Notes: a model not told the origin generated them from the sequence alone. Counted from the first letter of the stretch, positions 35,454-45,168 are shown. The stretch: 64,000 bases of DNA from an uncultured Campylobacter sp. (GCF_938002845.1 NZ_CALKZP010000048.1:1-64000); one strand, 5' to 3'. Numbers and translations: made by a program.

Positions 35454-36305
35454 TCATCCTTTCAGGTATTTTTCTATCAAATTTAAAACCAAATCGCGTA
35501 GGCTCGCATCATAGCCGTTCATCGCGCCGCTTACTTCGTCTATCAGGCGCTGCTTGTAGCTTCTAGCGCCCGCAAGACCTAGTAAATTTACAAAGGAATT
35601 TTTCGCGCCGTCCGCTCCTACCGGTTTGCCTGCGCTTGCCTCGTCGCCCGTGGCATCAATGATATCATCCTCGATCTGAAATATAAGCCCTAGCTTCAGC
35701 CCGATCTTATAAAGCTCATGCGCGAGCTCATCCTTTAGCCCGCCGATTATGGCGCCTAGCTCAAACGCCGCGGCGATGAGCGCGCCCGTTTTGTGCAGAT
35801 GCAAAAACTCAAGCTCGCTTTGCTTTAGAGGGATGTTTTCAAAACGGCAATCGATCGCCTGACCGAGCACCATGCCGCTGCTGCCTGCATTTCGCGCTAG
35901 AGTTTTAATGCATTTTATCTTAATCTCGTCGCTTAGGCTTGCGCTCGCGGCGATCAAAAATGCGTCTGTATTTAGCGCATCGCCCACCAAAATCGCTGTG
36001 ACCTCGTCGTATTTTTTATGCAGGCTCGGCCGTCCTCGGCGCAGATCCGCATCGTCCATCGCGGGCAGATCGTCGTGTATGAGCGAGTAGGTGTGGATCA
36101 TCTCAAGCGCCATCGCGATCGCCAGCGCGCCTTCAAAGCGCCGCTCATCCACCGCCGAAACGACGCCTAGTAGCAGCTGCGCGCGAAAATGCTTGCCGCC
36201 CGCTTGCAGCATGTAATTGAGCGCCTCCTCAAAGTACGGATGAAAGCTAGACGCCTTCAGCTCGTTGCGCTTCAAGTAATCTTTAAATTTTTCTAAAATA
36301 TCCAT
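35454..36305 (-). CDS. ispA: Farnesyl diphosphate synthase (geranyltranstransferase)
   Basis: 283 residues from the ATG at 36305 (MDILEKFKDYLKRNELKASS), with AGGA five bases before it; an open frame upstream is not family-like. Adds isopentenyl diphosphate to allylic diphosphates. The first aspartate-rich motif is DDLPAMDD (78-85) with RRGRPS after it; the second is EDDIIDATGD near residue 211. These make precursors for undecaprenyl phosphate and quinones. Operon with tkt downstream. Confidence 0.95.
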   Translation of the reverse strand: MDILEKFKDYLKRNELKASSFHPYFEEALNYMLQAGGKHFRAQLLLGVVSAVDERRFEGALAIAMALEMIHTYSLIHDDLPAMDDADLRRGRPSLHKKYDEVTAILVGDALNTDAFLIAASASLSDEIKIKCIKTLARNAGSSGMVLGQAIDCRFENIPLKQSELEFLHLHKTGALIAAAFELGAIIGGLKDELAHELYKIGLKLGLIFQIEDDIIDATGDEASAGKPVGADGAKNSFVNLLGLAGARSYKQRLIDEVSGAMNGYDASLRDLVLNLIEKYLKG

Positions 36306-36761
36306 CGATCCTGCCTTACGGTTTTGATTTGCTCTGCTTGGGCGCGCCCTTGACGAATGCAAATTCGCGCCCTTCGAATGCCTTTTCGTCGCGCAGCTTA
36401 GACTTTGCTGTCGCGAGCCGTTTGTACGTCGCGTAGAAGTAATCATGCCGCTTAAAATTTTAAATTTTAATTTCCCTAGCTTTACGCAGTGCGCGAGGCG
36501 AAGGATGCTCCGCTTTTTTGAGCCGCATCTTACGCTCGATTTGCTCGCGGATGTCGCGCAATGGCTCGCCCGCTTCGCATTTAAGCTGCGCTAGCTAAAT
36601 TTTACTTTGCGCCGCAGCGTAGCAGCTCGCCGAAATTTTAGAATTTGCCCTCACGCCACCCGTTAAATTTGACCGATTTGCTAAGGTTAAAATTTAATAA
36701 CCTAGCGTCAAATCAAACAAGTTTCACTTTATGTAAGCTACACCGCCACAAAAATCTAAAT
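36306..36761. other. Intergenic region, no gene recognised
   Basis: Between ispA and the remnant at 36762-36893. A minus-strand frame runs on upstream of ispA but has no family signature and a random-looking composition. Confidence 0.5.
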
Positions 36762-36893
36762 TTAACTTGTCGCCTTATAAAATAGGGCTTCATTTAGTTC
36801 GCTACAGAAGCCGCTTGCTTCGTAAAATCCAAACCGCTCGCCAGGCGGGAAGTAGTCACCCTCTCTAAAAAGCCTATTTTCACCATTTTTGAA
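36762..36893 (-). pseudogene. Possible C-terminal protein remnant after ybaB
   Basis: The frame has no start codon but reads FKNGENRLFREGDYFPPGER then FGFYEASGFCSELNEALFYK, ending at TAA 36762-36764. Composition is protein-like and it lies right after ybaB on the same strand. It may be the tail of a lost gene; the family is not recognised. Confidence 0.3.
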
Positions 36894-36899
36894 CTACGC

Positions 36900-37229
36900 T
36901 TAGCCCTTATTGCCAAGCAGATCACCCAATCCGCCGAGCCCTCCTAGCATGGATGCTGCAGCGCCTTTCTTTTCATTTTCGACGAGTTTTATCGCGTCAT
37001 TGATCGCCGAGATCAGTAGGATCTGCAAGCTTTCCTTGTCGCTAAAAAGGCTATCGTCGATACTTAGATCGAGCACCTCGCCCGCGCCGTTTAGCCTGAT
37101 GGCGACCATGCCCGCGCCCGATTTTACAGTAAATTCCTTGCGCGCATTCTCCTCCTCGATCTGCTTAGCCTTGGCCTGCATCTGATCGAGCATTTGCCCC
37201 ATTTTCGAAAAATCCATTCCTTCAAACAT
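36900..37229 (-). CDS. YbaB/EbfC nucleoid-associated protein
   Basis: 109 residues. Small dimeric DNA-binding protein with the family's MGQMLDQMQAKAKQIEEENA coiled-coil start, EFTVKSGAGMVAIRLNGAGE and DLSIDDSLFSD...ISAINDAIK. A Gly/Leu-rich tail (MLGGLGGLGDLLGNKG) follows. Two bases from panD. Confidence 0.93.
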   Translation of the reverse strand: MFEGMDFSKMGQMLDQMQAKAKQIEEENARKEFTVKSGAGMVAIRLNGAGEVLDLSIDDSLFSDKESLQILLISAINDAIKLVENEKKGAAASMLGGLGGLGDLLGNKG

Positions 37230-37231
37230 CT

Positions 37232-37579
37232 TTACTCCGTTATTTCGTTTTTTTCGTTTACCTGCACGATTTTAGGCTTGAAGCTTCTTGCTTTTTTGGC
37301 GCTCATCTGTGCGTAGGCCACGATGATGACGACGTCGCCGACACAGACTTTGCGCGCGGCCGCGCCGTTTAGGCAGATCTCGCCCTTTTTATCGCCGCGG
37401 ATCACGTATGTAGCGAACCGCTCGCCGTTATTGACGTTTAGGATCTCGACTTTTTGGTATTCGCAAAGCCCCGCAGCCTCGATGAGCTCGGGCCCGATCG
37501 TGATCGAGCCCACGTAGTTTAGGTTGGCGTCCGTCACGCGCGCGCGGTGGATTTTGCTTGATAAAATTTCGATTTTCAT
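37232..37579 (-). CDS. panD: Aspartate 1-decarboxylase
   Basis: 115 residues. Makes beta-alanine for pantothenate. The proenzyme self-cleaves between G24 and S25 in [10 protein letters not shown], giving the pyruvoyl group. [10 protein letters not shown] and the [20 protein letters not shown] segment are conserved. Between murE and ybaB in a minus-strand run. The coenzyme A pathway also has coaE in this window. Confidence 0.97.
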   Translation of the reverse strand: MKIEILSSKIHRARVTDANLNYVGSITIGPELIEAAGLCEYQKVEILNVNNGERFATYVIRGDKKGEICLNGAAARKVCVGDVVIIVAYAQMSAKKARSFKPKIVQVNEKNEITE

Positions 37580-37595
37580 CGACCGTCCTTTAAAT

Positions 37596-38906
37596 TTAGT
37601 CTAGATTTGACTCGCCTCGCGCCGCGACGAGCTCGCTCACGACCTGCTTGTCGCTGAAGGGGTGCTTCACGCCCTTGATCTCCTGGTAGGTCTCGTCGCC
37701 CTTGCCCAAAATAGCGATTATCTCGCCGTTTTTGGCAAGATCTAGCGCGCGCGCGATCGCCTCTTTGCGATCCGCGATCTTTAAAATTTTATCCTTTCGG
37801 CGCATACCGGCGCAAATCTGCTCGATGATTTCGCTCGGCTCTTCGCTGCGTGGATTATCGCTCGTGACGATGCAAATTTTGGCAAAGTGCTCGGCGATAG
37901 CGCCCATTTTCGGACGCTTGCCGTGGTCGCGATCGCCTCCCGCGCCAAAAACCGCGATGATCTCGCCGCTTGCGCGCAGCGCGTTTAGCACCTTTTCAAT
38001 ACCGTCTGGGGTATGGGCGAAATCGACGATCACAAGCGGGTTTTTATTTACGATCTGCACGCGACCCTCGACGCCGCCGAAGTTTGCCAGGGCTTTTGCG
38101 ATCTTTTCGTTCGGCAGCTTGGTCAGAATTTTAACCGCCGCAAACGCTGCGGTAAGGTTGTAGAGATTAAACTCGCCGATGAGATCGCTTTGCAGCTGCG
38201 CATTATCGCCGTTTGGAGTGCGCACGAGCGCGTCGATGCCGCCCTTTAGCCCATATCCGCTCACGCCGAAGCTCGCGGGGTTTTTTATGCCGTAGGTAAG
38301 GGCGTTTGCGGGGTTAAATTTAATATGTCCGTCATCGGCGTTTATGAGCTTTGGCGCGTCGTCTGCGAAAAACGAGCTCTTGACTGCCGCGTATTCTTGC
38401 ATGCTACCGTGATAATCGAGATGATCTTGACTTAAATTCGTAAAAATTTTAAGCGCAAATTCTAATCCTTCGATACGATTTTGCGCTATCGCATGCGAGC
38501 TAACCTCCATAACGAAGTATTCGCAGCCCTGCTTGCTAGCTTCGTAAAGATAGCTCATCGTCTTAAAAACCGAGCTCGTCGTAAGTCCCTTTTCGTCGAT
38601 CCTGCGCTCATTTATAAAGGCGCCGCGCGTGCCGCTTAGACCGCAGCTAAAGCCTAGATCCAGCAGCGTCGAGTAGATCGCCGCCGCAGTCGTCGTTTTA
38701 CCGTTCGTACCGGTGATGCCTACGATTTTGATGCGCGGATCGATCTTTAAAAGTTCCTTTGCTTGCGCGATAGAGATGATCTGCGCGCCTTTTTGCGCCG
38801 CTTCAGGTTCAAATTTAGCGTTCGCGCTCGTGCGCATAAAAAAGCAGCCCGCCTCGCACTCGGCGGAGTTATCGGTGATAAAGCTATTTTCGAGTCGTAT
38901 TTTCAT
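37596..38906 (-). CDS. murE: UDP-N-acetylmuramyl-tripeptide synthetase (meso-DAP-adding)
   Basis: 436 residues. Adds meso-diaminopimelate to UDP-MurNAc-L-Ala-D-Glu in the cytoplasm. ATP-binding GTNGKTT at residues 66-72; [13 protein letters not shown] and [15 protein letters not shown] are Mur ligase motifs; the substrate-selecting DNPRSE motif indicates DAP rather than lysine. Slightly shorter than the ~490-residue enterobacterial form because the N-terminal domain is reduced, as is usual here. It overlaps the upstream gene by 23 bases. Confidence 0.96.
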   Translation of the reverse strand: MKIRLENSFITDNSAECEAGCFFMRTSANAKFEPEAAQKGAQIISIAQAKELLKIDPRIKIVGITGTNGKTTTAAAIYSTLLDLGFSCGLSGTRGAFINERRIDEKGLTTSSVFKTMSYLYEASKQGCEYFVMEVSSHAIAQNRIEGLEFALKIFTNLSQDHLDYHGSMQEYAAVKSSFFADDAPKLINADDGHIKFNPANALTYGIKNPASFGVSGYGLKGGIDALVRTPNGDNAQLQSDLIGEFNLYNLTAAFAAVKILTKLPNEKIAKALANFGGVEGRVQIVNKNPLVIVDFAHTPDGIEKVLNALRASGEIIAVFGAGGDRDHGKRPKMGAIAEHFAKICIVTSDNPRSEEPSEIIEQICAGMRRKDKILKIADRKEAIARALDLAKNGEIIAILGKGDETYQEIKGVKHPFSDKQVVSELVAARGESNLD

Positions 38907-39432
38907 GATTTTTGATTTTTTGCATTAGCGCCTCGAAGCGCTGGTCTCCTGCATATGCTGCGGCCGAACTCTCGACGTAATTAAGCCCCATTTCGTAGTA
39001 GCCGTTTTCTATCAAATTTTCTAAAAATTCTATCATCTCGGTTTTGTCCGAAATGGCGATTTTGGATGAAAAAATGATCGATTCGAAGGCGTCTTTAAAG
39101 CCTCTTTGGCCTACCGCGCGCATAAAATCGGCATAAGCTATAACAGCGATCTCGTCCTCGGCGCCAGGTTCGGAGGCTGCTTCGTTCGCGATCTTTTCGT
39201 TGATGGAGTTTAAAATTTTAAAAAGCTCCGCGGTTTGAGTTTTGGGGCTGAGGTTGTAAAAATCAAAGAGCATAAGCGCCTCTTCGCGGTCTGCCAGCGC
39301 GGTCTGGCAAAGCTCGAGCAAAAATAGAATTTCCTCCTCGCCGCTTTTTTCGTAGGCGAGTGAAAAATACAGCTTCGCAAGTTCGAATTCTCCGCGCGAA
39401 AAGGCCTTTAGCCCCAGTTTTTTATAGTTCAA
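38884..39432 (-). CDS. Helical, TPR-like protein upstream of murE
   Basis: 182 residues. The first ~40 residues (KKLGLKAFSRGEFELAKLYF...) look like a tetratricopeptide unit; the rest is helical and acidic. No signal peptide. Overlaps both neighbours: 11 bases with the Nfu gene upstream and 23 with murE, so it is in the same operon. Function is unknown; the position suggests a housekeeping role in epsilonproteobacteria. Confidence 0.75.
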   Translation of the reverse strand: MNYKKLGLKAFSRGEFELAKLYFSLAYEKSGEEEILFLLELCQTALADREEALMLFDFYNLSPKTQTAELFKILNSINEKIANEAASEPGAEDEIAVIAYADFMRAVGQRGFKDAFESIIFSSKIAISDKTEMIEFLENLIENGYYEMGLNYVESSAAAYAGDQRFEALMQKIKNHENTTRK

Positions 39433-39688
39433 ACTCTTCGCCTTCGGGGATGTTTACGACGCTAAGCTCGGGGTGAATATCCATGCGAAGCTGGCGCTCG
39501 ACGCCGTATTTTAGGGTCTGCGCACTTGCGGCGCAGCCGTGGCAATGCCCGGTAAGGCGGACATAGACGATGCCGTCTTTTATGCCTAAAAGTTTCATAT
39601 CGCCGCCGTCGTTTTGCAGCATCGGTCGGATTAGCTCCAAGCTATCCTGTACCGGGGCTAGAAGCTCTTCGTCTGTAAATGGTATCAT
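39422..39688 (-). CDS. NifU C-terminal-domain (Nfu-type) Fe-S protein
   Basis: 88 residues. A lone Nfu domain: LIRPMLQNDGGDMKLLGIKDG and VYVRLTGHCHGCAASAQTLK with the CxxC (C49, C52) that binds a transferable [4Fe-4S] cluster. It serves as Fe-S carrier in the cytosol. First gene of the minus-strand run to ybaB. Confidence 0.92.
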   Translation of the reverse strand: MIPFTDEELLAPVQDSLELIRPMLQNDGGDMKLLGIKDGIVYVRLTGHCHGCAASAQTLKYGVERQLRMDIHPELSVVNIPEGEEFEL

Positions 39689-40197
39689 TAAAATTCCTTG
39701 TTTTTATTTTGGCGCATTATATCCAAAAGCGATAAAAAAAGGCTTATCGGGGATGAAATTTAATCTGAAATTTTGCGCTAGGGCGCGGATTTTGCGTAAT
39801 GGCTCGCAAAGAATTTTATACGGCGCGGGCGCCGGAACTATGATTTTAAAATTTTATCGATTCGGTAAGGATGAAGCCTGCGAATTATCGGGCCTGCATA
39901 TATTTAAATTTAGACTATTTGCGTTATAAATTTGGGATGAAATTTCAGCCCGGTCGGGGGCTAAATTTGGGATGAAATTTTGCTTGAGCGGGAGAGAATT
40001 TCGAAGGCGATTTTGTCTAAATTTATTGAGATAAAGGCCGATACGATTAAATTTTTAGAAAAACAATTCTGCTTTTAATCGCAAATTTTGCGACTACAAA
40101 AGTCTGGACGAGGAATATTATTTTAAAGCTCGTAGATGGAATTTACGCTATGTTTATATCGATCGCGACTGTGAAATTTTAGCGCGGGCGTGTGCAA
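39689..40197. other. Intergenic region with an 18-bp direct repeat
   Basis: AAATTTGGGATGAAATTT occurs at 39928-39945 and 39963-39980. A plus-strand ORF at 39750-39929 (MKFNLKFCARARILRNGSQR...) lacks a ribosome site. I see no convincing gene. Confidence 0.5.
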
Positions 40198-40758
40198 TCA
40201 CGGCAAAATTTCTATCGGCGTGCCGATTTTTACGTGCTCGAAAAGCTCGTCCATATCGTCGTTGACGAGCGCTATGCAGCCCTCCGTCCAGTCGCCGAAC
40301 GCCGCTATACTCTGCCCTAGGTAGCTAAATTTATTCGGTAGCCCGTGGATTTTGATATCGCCGCCTGCGCTCTTACCGAGGGATTTTGCGTGCGCTACGT
40401 CGGCTTTGTTCGGATAGGAGATGCCTAAATTTAGATGATACGCCGAGTTTGGATTTTTGCCGTTTATGGTGTAGTTGCCCTCCGGGGTTTTGCCGTCGCC
40501 TTGAACCTCTTTATGTCCTTCAGGCTCGCGTCCGAGGGCGATTTTGTAGCTTTTCGCGATGCCTTTTGAGGTCAAAATTTCAAGAATTCGTTTGGATTTA
40601 TAGACGCGAATTTTAGAGATTTGCTCGCCGTCCAATGCCTGCTTTAGCGGAATTTCGGAGTTGATCGTTTCGATATTTTTATAGCTAAGATAATTGTCCA
40701 ATGCCCACGCTAGGCCCGCAGCGACGATAACAAGCGGAAGTAAAATTTTAAATTTCAT
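40198..40758 (-). CDS. L,D-transpeptidase (YkuD) family protein
   Basis: 186 residues. One N-terminal membrane segment (MKFKILLPLVIVAAGLAWAL) with a periplasmic catalytic domain. The YkuD site is IKIHGLP (H138) and WTEGCIALVNDD (C161), with Glu at the position that is often His in HGC motifs. The substrate strand GDGKTPEGNYTINGKNPNSA is typical. It should cross-link or trim peptidoglycan, using DAP peptides. The start abuts the hairpin after rplQ and has no Shine-Dalgarno. Confidence 0.85.
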   Translation of the reverse strand: MKFKILLPLVIVAAGLAWALDNYLSYKNIETINSEIPLKQALDGEQISKIRVYKSKRILEILTSKGIAKSYKIALGREPEGHKEVQGDGKTPEGNYTINGKNPNSAYHLNLGISYPNKADVAHAKSLGKSAGGDIKIHGLPNKFSYLGQSIAAFGDWTEGCIALVNDDMDELFEHVKIGTPIEILP

Positions 40759-40763
40759 AGAAG

Positions 40764-40789
40764 AAATTTCGGGAGTTATCCCGAAATTT
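40764..40789 (-). terminator. Perfect hairpin at the end of the alpha operon
   Basis: AAATTTCGGGA (40764-40774) and TCCCGAAATTT (40779-40789) form an 11-bp stem with a 4-base loop. It overlaps the rplQ stop codon and ends five bases before the next start codon on the minus strand (ATG at 40758). The following UUCUUCU-like stretch is only partly U-rich. Confidence 0.7.
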
Positions 40790-41145
40790 TATTTGCTGAT
40801 TAGCTCGATATAAGCCATCTCTGCGGCATCGCCCTTGCGAAGGCGGGTTTTGATGATGCGAGTGTAGCCGCCGTTTACGCCTACGTATTTTGAAGCGATC
40901 TCGGTGACTAGTTTATTTGTCGCAGCCTTATCCTGAAGCGCCGCGAAAACAAATCTATGCGCCTCGCTGTCGCCTTTTCGCGCGCGAGTGATCAGCTTCT
41001 CGGCATAGCTTCTTAGCTCTTTTGCCTTAGGAAGTGTGGTTTCGATCTTGCCGCTAGTAACTAAAGCGATGGTTAAATTTTTAAGCAGGGCGGCACGGTG
41101 AGACGAAGTACGCCCTAGCTTTCTATATCCGTGATTATGTCTCAT
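40789..41145 (-). CDS. rplQ: 50S ribosomal protein L17
   Basis: 118 residues. [20 protein letters not shown] and [20 protein letters not shown] are signatures; the end [12 protein letters not shown] is typical. Last gene of the alpha-operon part, directly after rpoA. Confidence 0.98.
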   Translation of the reverse strand: MRHNHGYRKLGRTSSHRAALLKNLTIALVTSGKIETTLPKAKELRSYAEKLITRARKGDSEAHRFVFAALQDKAATNKLVTEIASKYVGVNGGYTRIIKTRLRKGDAAEMAYIELISK

Positions 41146-42171
41146 TTATTGTCCTTCATTCTTTTGTCTTTGAGCCTTCAGCTCGTCAAGCTTGCGTTTT
41201 AGCTGCTCTTTTTTATCGCCGAGCTCTTGGTTGCCGATAGGATAACCGATCTCCTCCATAACGGCCTTGATCTCCTCGAGCGATTTTTTGCCTAAATTCT
41301 TAAGGTCTTTAAGCTCACTCTCTTCCATAATCGCTAGCTCGCCGATAAATCTAATATCGGCGCGATCCAGGCAGTTAAAGCTTCGCGCGCTTAAGCTTAG
41401 ATTGCTAACGCTCTCAAAAAGCTTTGCAAACTCGGAATTTGCAGGGATCGCTCTACCGAAAGTATCTGCTGCGCTGATGTTTACGATGCCTTTGAAAACC
41501 GCCAGCTGCTGATACATCGCTTCAAGCGCATTTTTAAACGCATCTATCGCGCTGATCTGACCGTCGGTAGTGATCGTAAAGACTACCTTTTCGTAGTCGG
41601 GATTATCCTCTACGAATACGTTTTCGATATCGTAAACGGCCTTGGTTACCGGGGTAAAAAACGCATCCAACGCGATAAAATCAGCGTCTAAATTTTCTCT
41701 GATCTCTTCGCTTGGGACGTAGCCGATACCCTTTTCGATGATGAGCGTAAATTTAAGATCGGCATCCTCGTTTATCGTAGCTAGATAAGCGCTTGGATTT
41801 ACGATCTCTACGGCGTCGTTGTTTAGGTCGCTGCCGTAAATTTCTTTAGGTCCTTTGAAGCTGTATTCTACGACCTCGCGTAGGGAATCGCCCTTGATTT
41901 TAAACCTTAAGCCCTTTAAATTTATGATAAAAGCCGCCATATCCTCGAGCATGCCGCGCATGCTGTCGAATTCGTGGCTTACGCCTTCGATTTTAACCGC
42001 AGTCGGCGCGAAACCGACCGTGCTCGTATAAAGTAACCTTCGTAAAGGATGAGCTAGAGTGACGGCATATCCCGTTTCAAAGGGATATGCTATGATTTTA
42101 GCAACATTTTCGCTGACATTCTCAACCTTTATTTCAGTTGGCATATGAGCTGATGTTGTGATTTTTCTCAT
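41146..42171 (-). CDS. rpoA: RNA polymerase alpha subunit
   Basis: 341 residues. The N-terminal domain dimerises and assembles polymerase ([33 protein letters not shown]); the C-terminal domain binds UP elements and activators ([36 protein letters not shown]). A short charged tail of ~25 residues ends the protein. Between rpsD and rplQ. Confidence 0.98.
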   Translation of the reverse strand: MRKITTSAHMPTEIKVENVSENVAKIIAYPFETGYAVTLAHPLRRLLYTSTVGFAPTAVKIEGVSHEFDSMRGMLEDMAAFIINLKGLRFKIKGDSLREVVEYSFKGPKEIYGSDLNNDAVEIVNPSAYLATINEDADLKFTLIIEKGIGYVPSEEIRENLDADFIALDAFFTPVTKAVYDIENVFVEDNPDYEKVVFTITTDGQISAIDAFKNALEAMYQQLAVFKGIVNISAADTFGRAIPANSEFAKLFESVSNLSLSARSFNCLDRADIRFIGELAIMEESELKDLKNLGKKSLEEIKAVMEEIGYPIGNQELGDKKEQLKRKLDELKAQRQKNEGQ

Positions 42172-42182
42172 ATTAGCACCTA

Positions 42183-42809
42183 CTATTTCGAGTAAAGCTC
42201 TACGATAAATCTTTCCTCTACAGGAATAACAACTTCTTCTCTCTCCGGAACTCTAGAAAAAATTCCGTATCTTTTCTCTTTTTCTACGTCGACCCACGCT
42301 ACGATGCCGGTCTGTGCAGTAAGATCCAGCGCTCTTGAAATTTGCGGGTTATTTTTGCTCTTCTCGATCACTTCGATCTTTTGTCCTGCGCGAACGCTGT
42401 ATGAAGGGATATCGACGCGCTTGCCGTCTACCAAGATATGTCCGTGCGTAACGAGCTGGCGCGCAAATCGTCTAGTCGTAGCAAAGCCCATGCGGTAAAC
42501 GACATTATCTAGCCTCTGCTCTAAAAGCTGAACCAAAATCGCTCCGGTGTTACCCTCTCTGCGAGCCGCTTCGGCAAATAGCCTGCGGAACTGCTTCTCG
42601 CTTACGCCGTACATAAATTTAGCCTTTTGTTTCTCGCGAAGCTGTGAGCCGTATTCGCTTAGTTTGGCGCGTCTTTGTCCGTGCTGACCCGGAGCATAAG
42701 GGCGTTTTAAAAGCGCGCTCTTGCCCGCAAGCCTTCTTTCGCCTTTCATAAATAGATCGACGCCGAGTCTTCTTTCTAATTTTTCAACCGGTCCTGTATA
42801 TCTAGCCAT
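42183..42809 (-). CDS. rpsD: 30S ribosomal protein S4
   Basis: 208 residues. Primary 16S binder and assembly initiator; in E. coli the autogenous repressor of the alpha operon. [40 protein letters not shown] and [20 protein letters not shown] are diagnostic. No N-terminal zinc knuckle. Confidence 0.98.
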   Translation of the reverse strand: MARYTGPVEKLERRLGVDLFMKGERRLAGKSALLKRPYAPGQHGQRRAKLSEYGSQLREKQKAKFMYGVSEKQFRRLFAEAARREGNTGAILVQLLEQRLDNVVYRMGFATTRRFARQLVTHGHILVDGKRVDIPSYSVRAGQKIEVIEKSKNNPQISRALDLTAQTGIVAWVDVEKEKRYGIFSRVPEREEVVIPVEERFIVELYSK

Positions 42810-42827
42810 AAATTTCTCCTTTTATAA

Positions 42828-43220
42828 TTACACGCGACGTCGTTTAGGCGGTCTGCAACCGTTGTGCGCAAGAGGAGTGATATCTTTGAAATACGTAACT
42901 TTAATCCCTTCTACGCTACCTACGCTTTTAACGGCGGTCTCGCGTCCGCTTCCCGGACCCTGAACCTTGACGCCTACCTCTTTGATGCCGTGCTCTTTGG
43001 CTTTGTTTAGCGCGTCCTCGACGGCTTGCTGCGCCGCATAAGGGGTGGATTTTTTGCTGCCTTTAAAATTTAAAGCGCCCGCACTGCTCCACGCGATCGC
43101 GTTGCCCATCTCATCCGTTACGGTTATCATAGTGTTGTTAAACGTAGCGGAGATGTAAACTATGCCTTTGGCGATATTTTTTCTGACGGTTTTTTTCTTA
43201 ACTACTTTTTTTTGTGCCAT
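42828..43220 (-). CDS. rpsK: 30S ribosomal protein S11
   Basis: 130 residues. Platform protein near the E site. [40 protein letters not shown] and [11 protein letters not shown] are signatures. Preceded by a site within the rpsM end spacing. Confidence 0.98.
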   Translation of the reverse strand: MAQKKVVKKKTVRKNIAKGIVYISATFNNTMITVTDEMGNAIAWSSAGALNFKGSKKSTPYAAQQAVEDALNKAKEHGIKEVGVKVQGPGSGRETAVKSVGSVEGIKVTYFKDITPLAHNGCRPPKRRRV

Positions 43221-43230
43221 ATCTCAATCC

Positions 43231-43599
43231 TTATTTAGCTGCCGCGCCGACGGTTTTGCGTTTGCCTTTTCTGGTTCTAGCGTTCGTTTTTGTTTTTTGA
43301 CCGCGAACAGGAAGGCCCTTTCTGTGTCTTAAGCCGCGATAGCCGCCCAAGTCCATAAGCGCTTTTATATCCATAGCCACTTGTTTGCGAAGATCGCCTT
43401 CGACCATATAGTGCTCTTGGATCTCTTTTCTGATAGCGGCGGCTTCATCTTCGCTCAGATCGGCGACTCTTTTATCGTAAGAAATTCCTGCCGCATCGAG
43501 AATTTTTCTCGACGTAAATAAACCTATACCGTAGATATAAGTTAGTCCGTATTCAATCCTTTTTTTCTTTGGTAGATCTACACCTGCGATACGAGCCAT
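43231..43599 (-). CDS. rpsM: 30S ribosomal protein S13
   Basis: 122 residues. Head protein touching tRNAs and making bridge contacts with L5. [40 protein letters not shown] are conserved. Three bases from rpmJ. Confidence 0.98.
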   Translation of the reverse strand: MARIAGVDLPKKKRIEYGLTYIYGIGLFTSRKILDAAGISYDKRVADLSEDEAAAIRKEIQEHYMVEGDLRKQVAMDIKALMDLGGYRGLRHRKGLPVRGQKTKTNARTRKGKRKTVGAAAK

Positions 43600-43602
43600 A
43601 AC

Positions 43603-43716
43603 TTATCCTTGTCTTTGTTTATGTTTTGGATTTTCACAAATAACGTGAACAACACCTTTGCGCTTGACAATTTTGCATTTGTCGCACATTTTCTTGACGG
43701 ATGGACGAACTTTCAT
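43603..43716 (-). CDS. rpmJ: 50S ribosomal protein L36
   Basis: 37 residues, starting [20 protein letters not shown] and ending PKHKQRQG. Zinc ligands Cys11, Cys14, Cys27 and His32 make the L36 ribbon, so this is the zinc-binding type. AGGAG lies upstream of the ATG at 43716. Confidence 0.96.
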   Translation of the reverse strand: MKVRPSVKKMCDKCKIVKRKGVVHVICENPKHKQRQG

Positions 43717-43802
43717 TCCACTCTCCTAAAATTTTCTCCACTTTAAATGCAAACTGCACCTAGGTTTAATGAAATTTCAAAAGCGAAAGTATCAAACCAA
43801 CT

Positions 43803-43831
43803 GTTTTCAAAATAGTGGGGATTTTGAAAAC
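43803..43831 (-). promoter_or_regulatory. Perfect 11-bp hairpin between infA and rpmJ
   Basis: GTTTTCAAAAT (43803-43813) and ATTTTGAAAAC (43821-43831) with loop AGTGGGG, in the 172-base gap between infA and rpmJ. It may be a terminator/attenuator for infA or a ribosomal protein target. No T run on the minus strand. Confidence 0.5.
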
Positions 43832-43888
43832 ACTTCTTCCTACAGTTTAGTCGCAAAATCGCGAGTATATCTAAATTTAACTTTATCC

Positions 43889-44107
43889 TTACTTATAGCG
43901 GTAGGTGATCCTGCCTTTATCGAGGCTGTAAGGGGTCAGCTCGACTTTTACGCGATCGCCGGGCATTATCTTGATGTAGTGCATCCGCATCTTGCCAGCG
44001 ATATGACATAAAATCACGTGTTTGTTATCGAGCTCGACCTTAAAAGTCGCGTTCGGCAGCGCTTCTATGACGTTGCCGTCGATCTCTATTACGTCGTCTT
44101 TTGCCAC
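43889..44107 (-). CDS. infA: Translation initiation factor IF-1
   Basis: 72 residues. OB-fold factor that binds the 30S A site. [20 protein letters not shown] and [20 protein letters not shown] are diagnostic. AAGGAG five bases before the start; a TATAAT lies 33 bases upstream. It leads the alpha-operon run and is not next to map. Confidence 0.98.
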   Translation of the reverse strand: MAKDDVIEIDGNVIEALPNATFKVELDNKHVILCHIAGKMRMHYIKIMPGDRVKVELTPYSLDKGRITYRYK

Positions 44108-44140
44108 AAATTCTCCTTTCTTTTAAATTTAAAAAGGGCG

Positions 44141-44146
44141 ATTATA
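44141..44146 (-). promoter_or_regulatory. -10 box (TATAAT) for infA
   Basis: CTATATAATCGC on the minus strand, 33 bases before the infA start at 44107. Confidence 0.6.
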
Positions 44147-44264
44147 TAGAATTTAAAATTTTAAACAGCTTAAAAGAAATTTAAAATAAGCAAAATTTCA
44201 GATTTATTTCGCTACGCGCGAAGTATTTTACAAAAGCAAGGCGGCGCTCTTTTTAAAATTTTAG

Positions 44265-44270
44265 TATAAT
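44265..44270 (+). promoter_or_regulatory. -10 box (TATAAT) for the YpfJ-type gene
   Basis: TTAGTATAATGG, 25 bases before the ATG at 44296. Confidence 0.6.
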
Positions 44271-44295
44271 GGCTCAAAAATTTTAAAGGAAAAAC

Positions 44296-45168
44296 ATGAA
44301 ATGGCAAGATGGCAGGCGAAGCTCAAACGTGGAGGATGACCGCGCAAGCAGCATGCGCACGAGCTCCAGCTCGCTTGGGATGCTGATCCCGATCATCAGG
44401 TTTTTGCTCGGCTCAAAGATCGGGCGCATAGTGCTTGTAATCGGCGTGGTGGCGTATTTTATGGGTTACAACCCTTTGGCGCTTTTAGACGGGGGCGCTA
44501 GCACGCAGAGAGAGCCGACGGACAGCCCGCAGGAGCAAGAAAAGCTCGCCTTCGTCTCGGCGGTGCTAGCCCAAACCGAGGACGTTTGGGGCGAGATATT
44601 TAAAAGCGTGGGCGCGCACTACGAGGAGCCCGGACTTCGGCTCTTCCGCGATCAGATCGCAAGCGGCTGCGGCTTTGCAAGCGCGCAGACGGGACCTTTT
44701 TATTGTCCGAGAGACCATAAAATTTATCTCGATCTCGGCTTTTTTGACGAGCTTGCAAACAAATACAAAGCGGGCGGAGACTTCGCGCAGGCCTATGTCA
44801 TCGCGCACGAAGTGGGGCATCACGTTCAAAATTTAATCGGCACGCTAGAGCAGATCAATGCTCTTAAAAGGCGTGCTCGCAGCGAAGCTGAGCAAAACGC
44901 GCTTCAGGTCAAAGTCGAGCTGCAAGCGGACTGCTATGCTGGGGTCTGGGCGCATTATCTCGCAAAAACAGGGCGCGTGCTGGAGGCGGGCGACATCGAC
45001 GAGGCGCTAAATGCCGCCAGCGCGATCGGCGACGATACGCTGCAGCGCAAATTTAGCGGTCGCGTCGTGCCCGATTCCTTCACGCACGGCACCTCGGCGC
45101 AGCGCAAAGAGTGGTTTAAAAAGGGCTTAGCAGGCGGAAACCTAAAGGCTTGCTCGTTTGAGCCGTAA
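44296..45168 (+). CDS. Putative neutral zinc metallopeptidase (YpfJ family)
   Basis: 290 residues. MKWQDGRRSSNVEDDR is the YpfJ family start; a membrane helix follows at about 43-57; the catalytic HEVGHH is at 171-176; VKVELQADCYAGVWAH has the third ligand region (Glu/Asp) and the QRKEWFKKGLAGGNLKAC tail is typical. Anchored in the inner membrane with the active domain outside. Substrate not known. Monocistronic by position. Confidence 0.9.
   Translation: MKWQDGRRSSNVEDDRASSMRTSSSSLGMLIPIIRFLLGSKIGRIVLVIGVVAYFMGYNPLALLDGGASTQREPTDSPQEQEKLAFVSAVLAQTEDVWGEIFKSVGAHYEEPGLRLFRDQIASGCGFASAQTGPFYCPRDHKIYLDLGFFDELANKYKAGGDFAQAYVIAHEVGHHVQNLIGTLEQINALKRRARSEAEQNALQVKVELQADCYAGVWAHYLAKTGRVLEAGDIDEALNAASAIGDDTLQRKFSGRVVPDSFTHGTSAQRKEWFKKGLAGGNLKACSFEP

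Noticed and set aside
39750..39929. 60-residue plus-strand ORF
   Set aside because: No ribosome site; repeats the AAATTT spacer words and has no family match.
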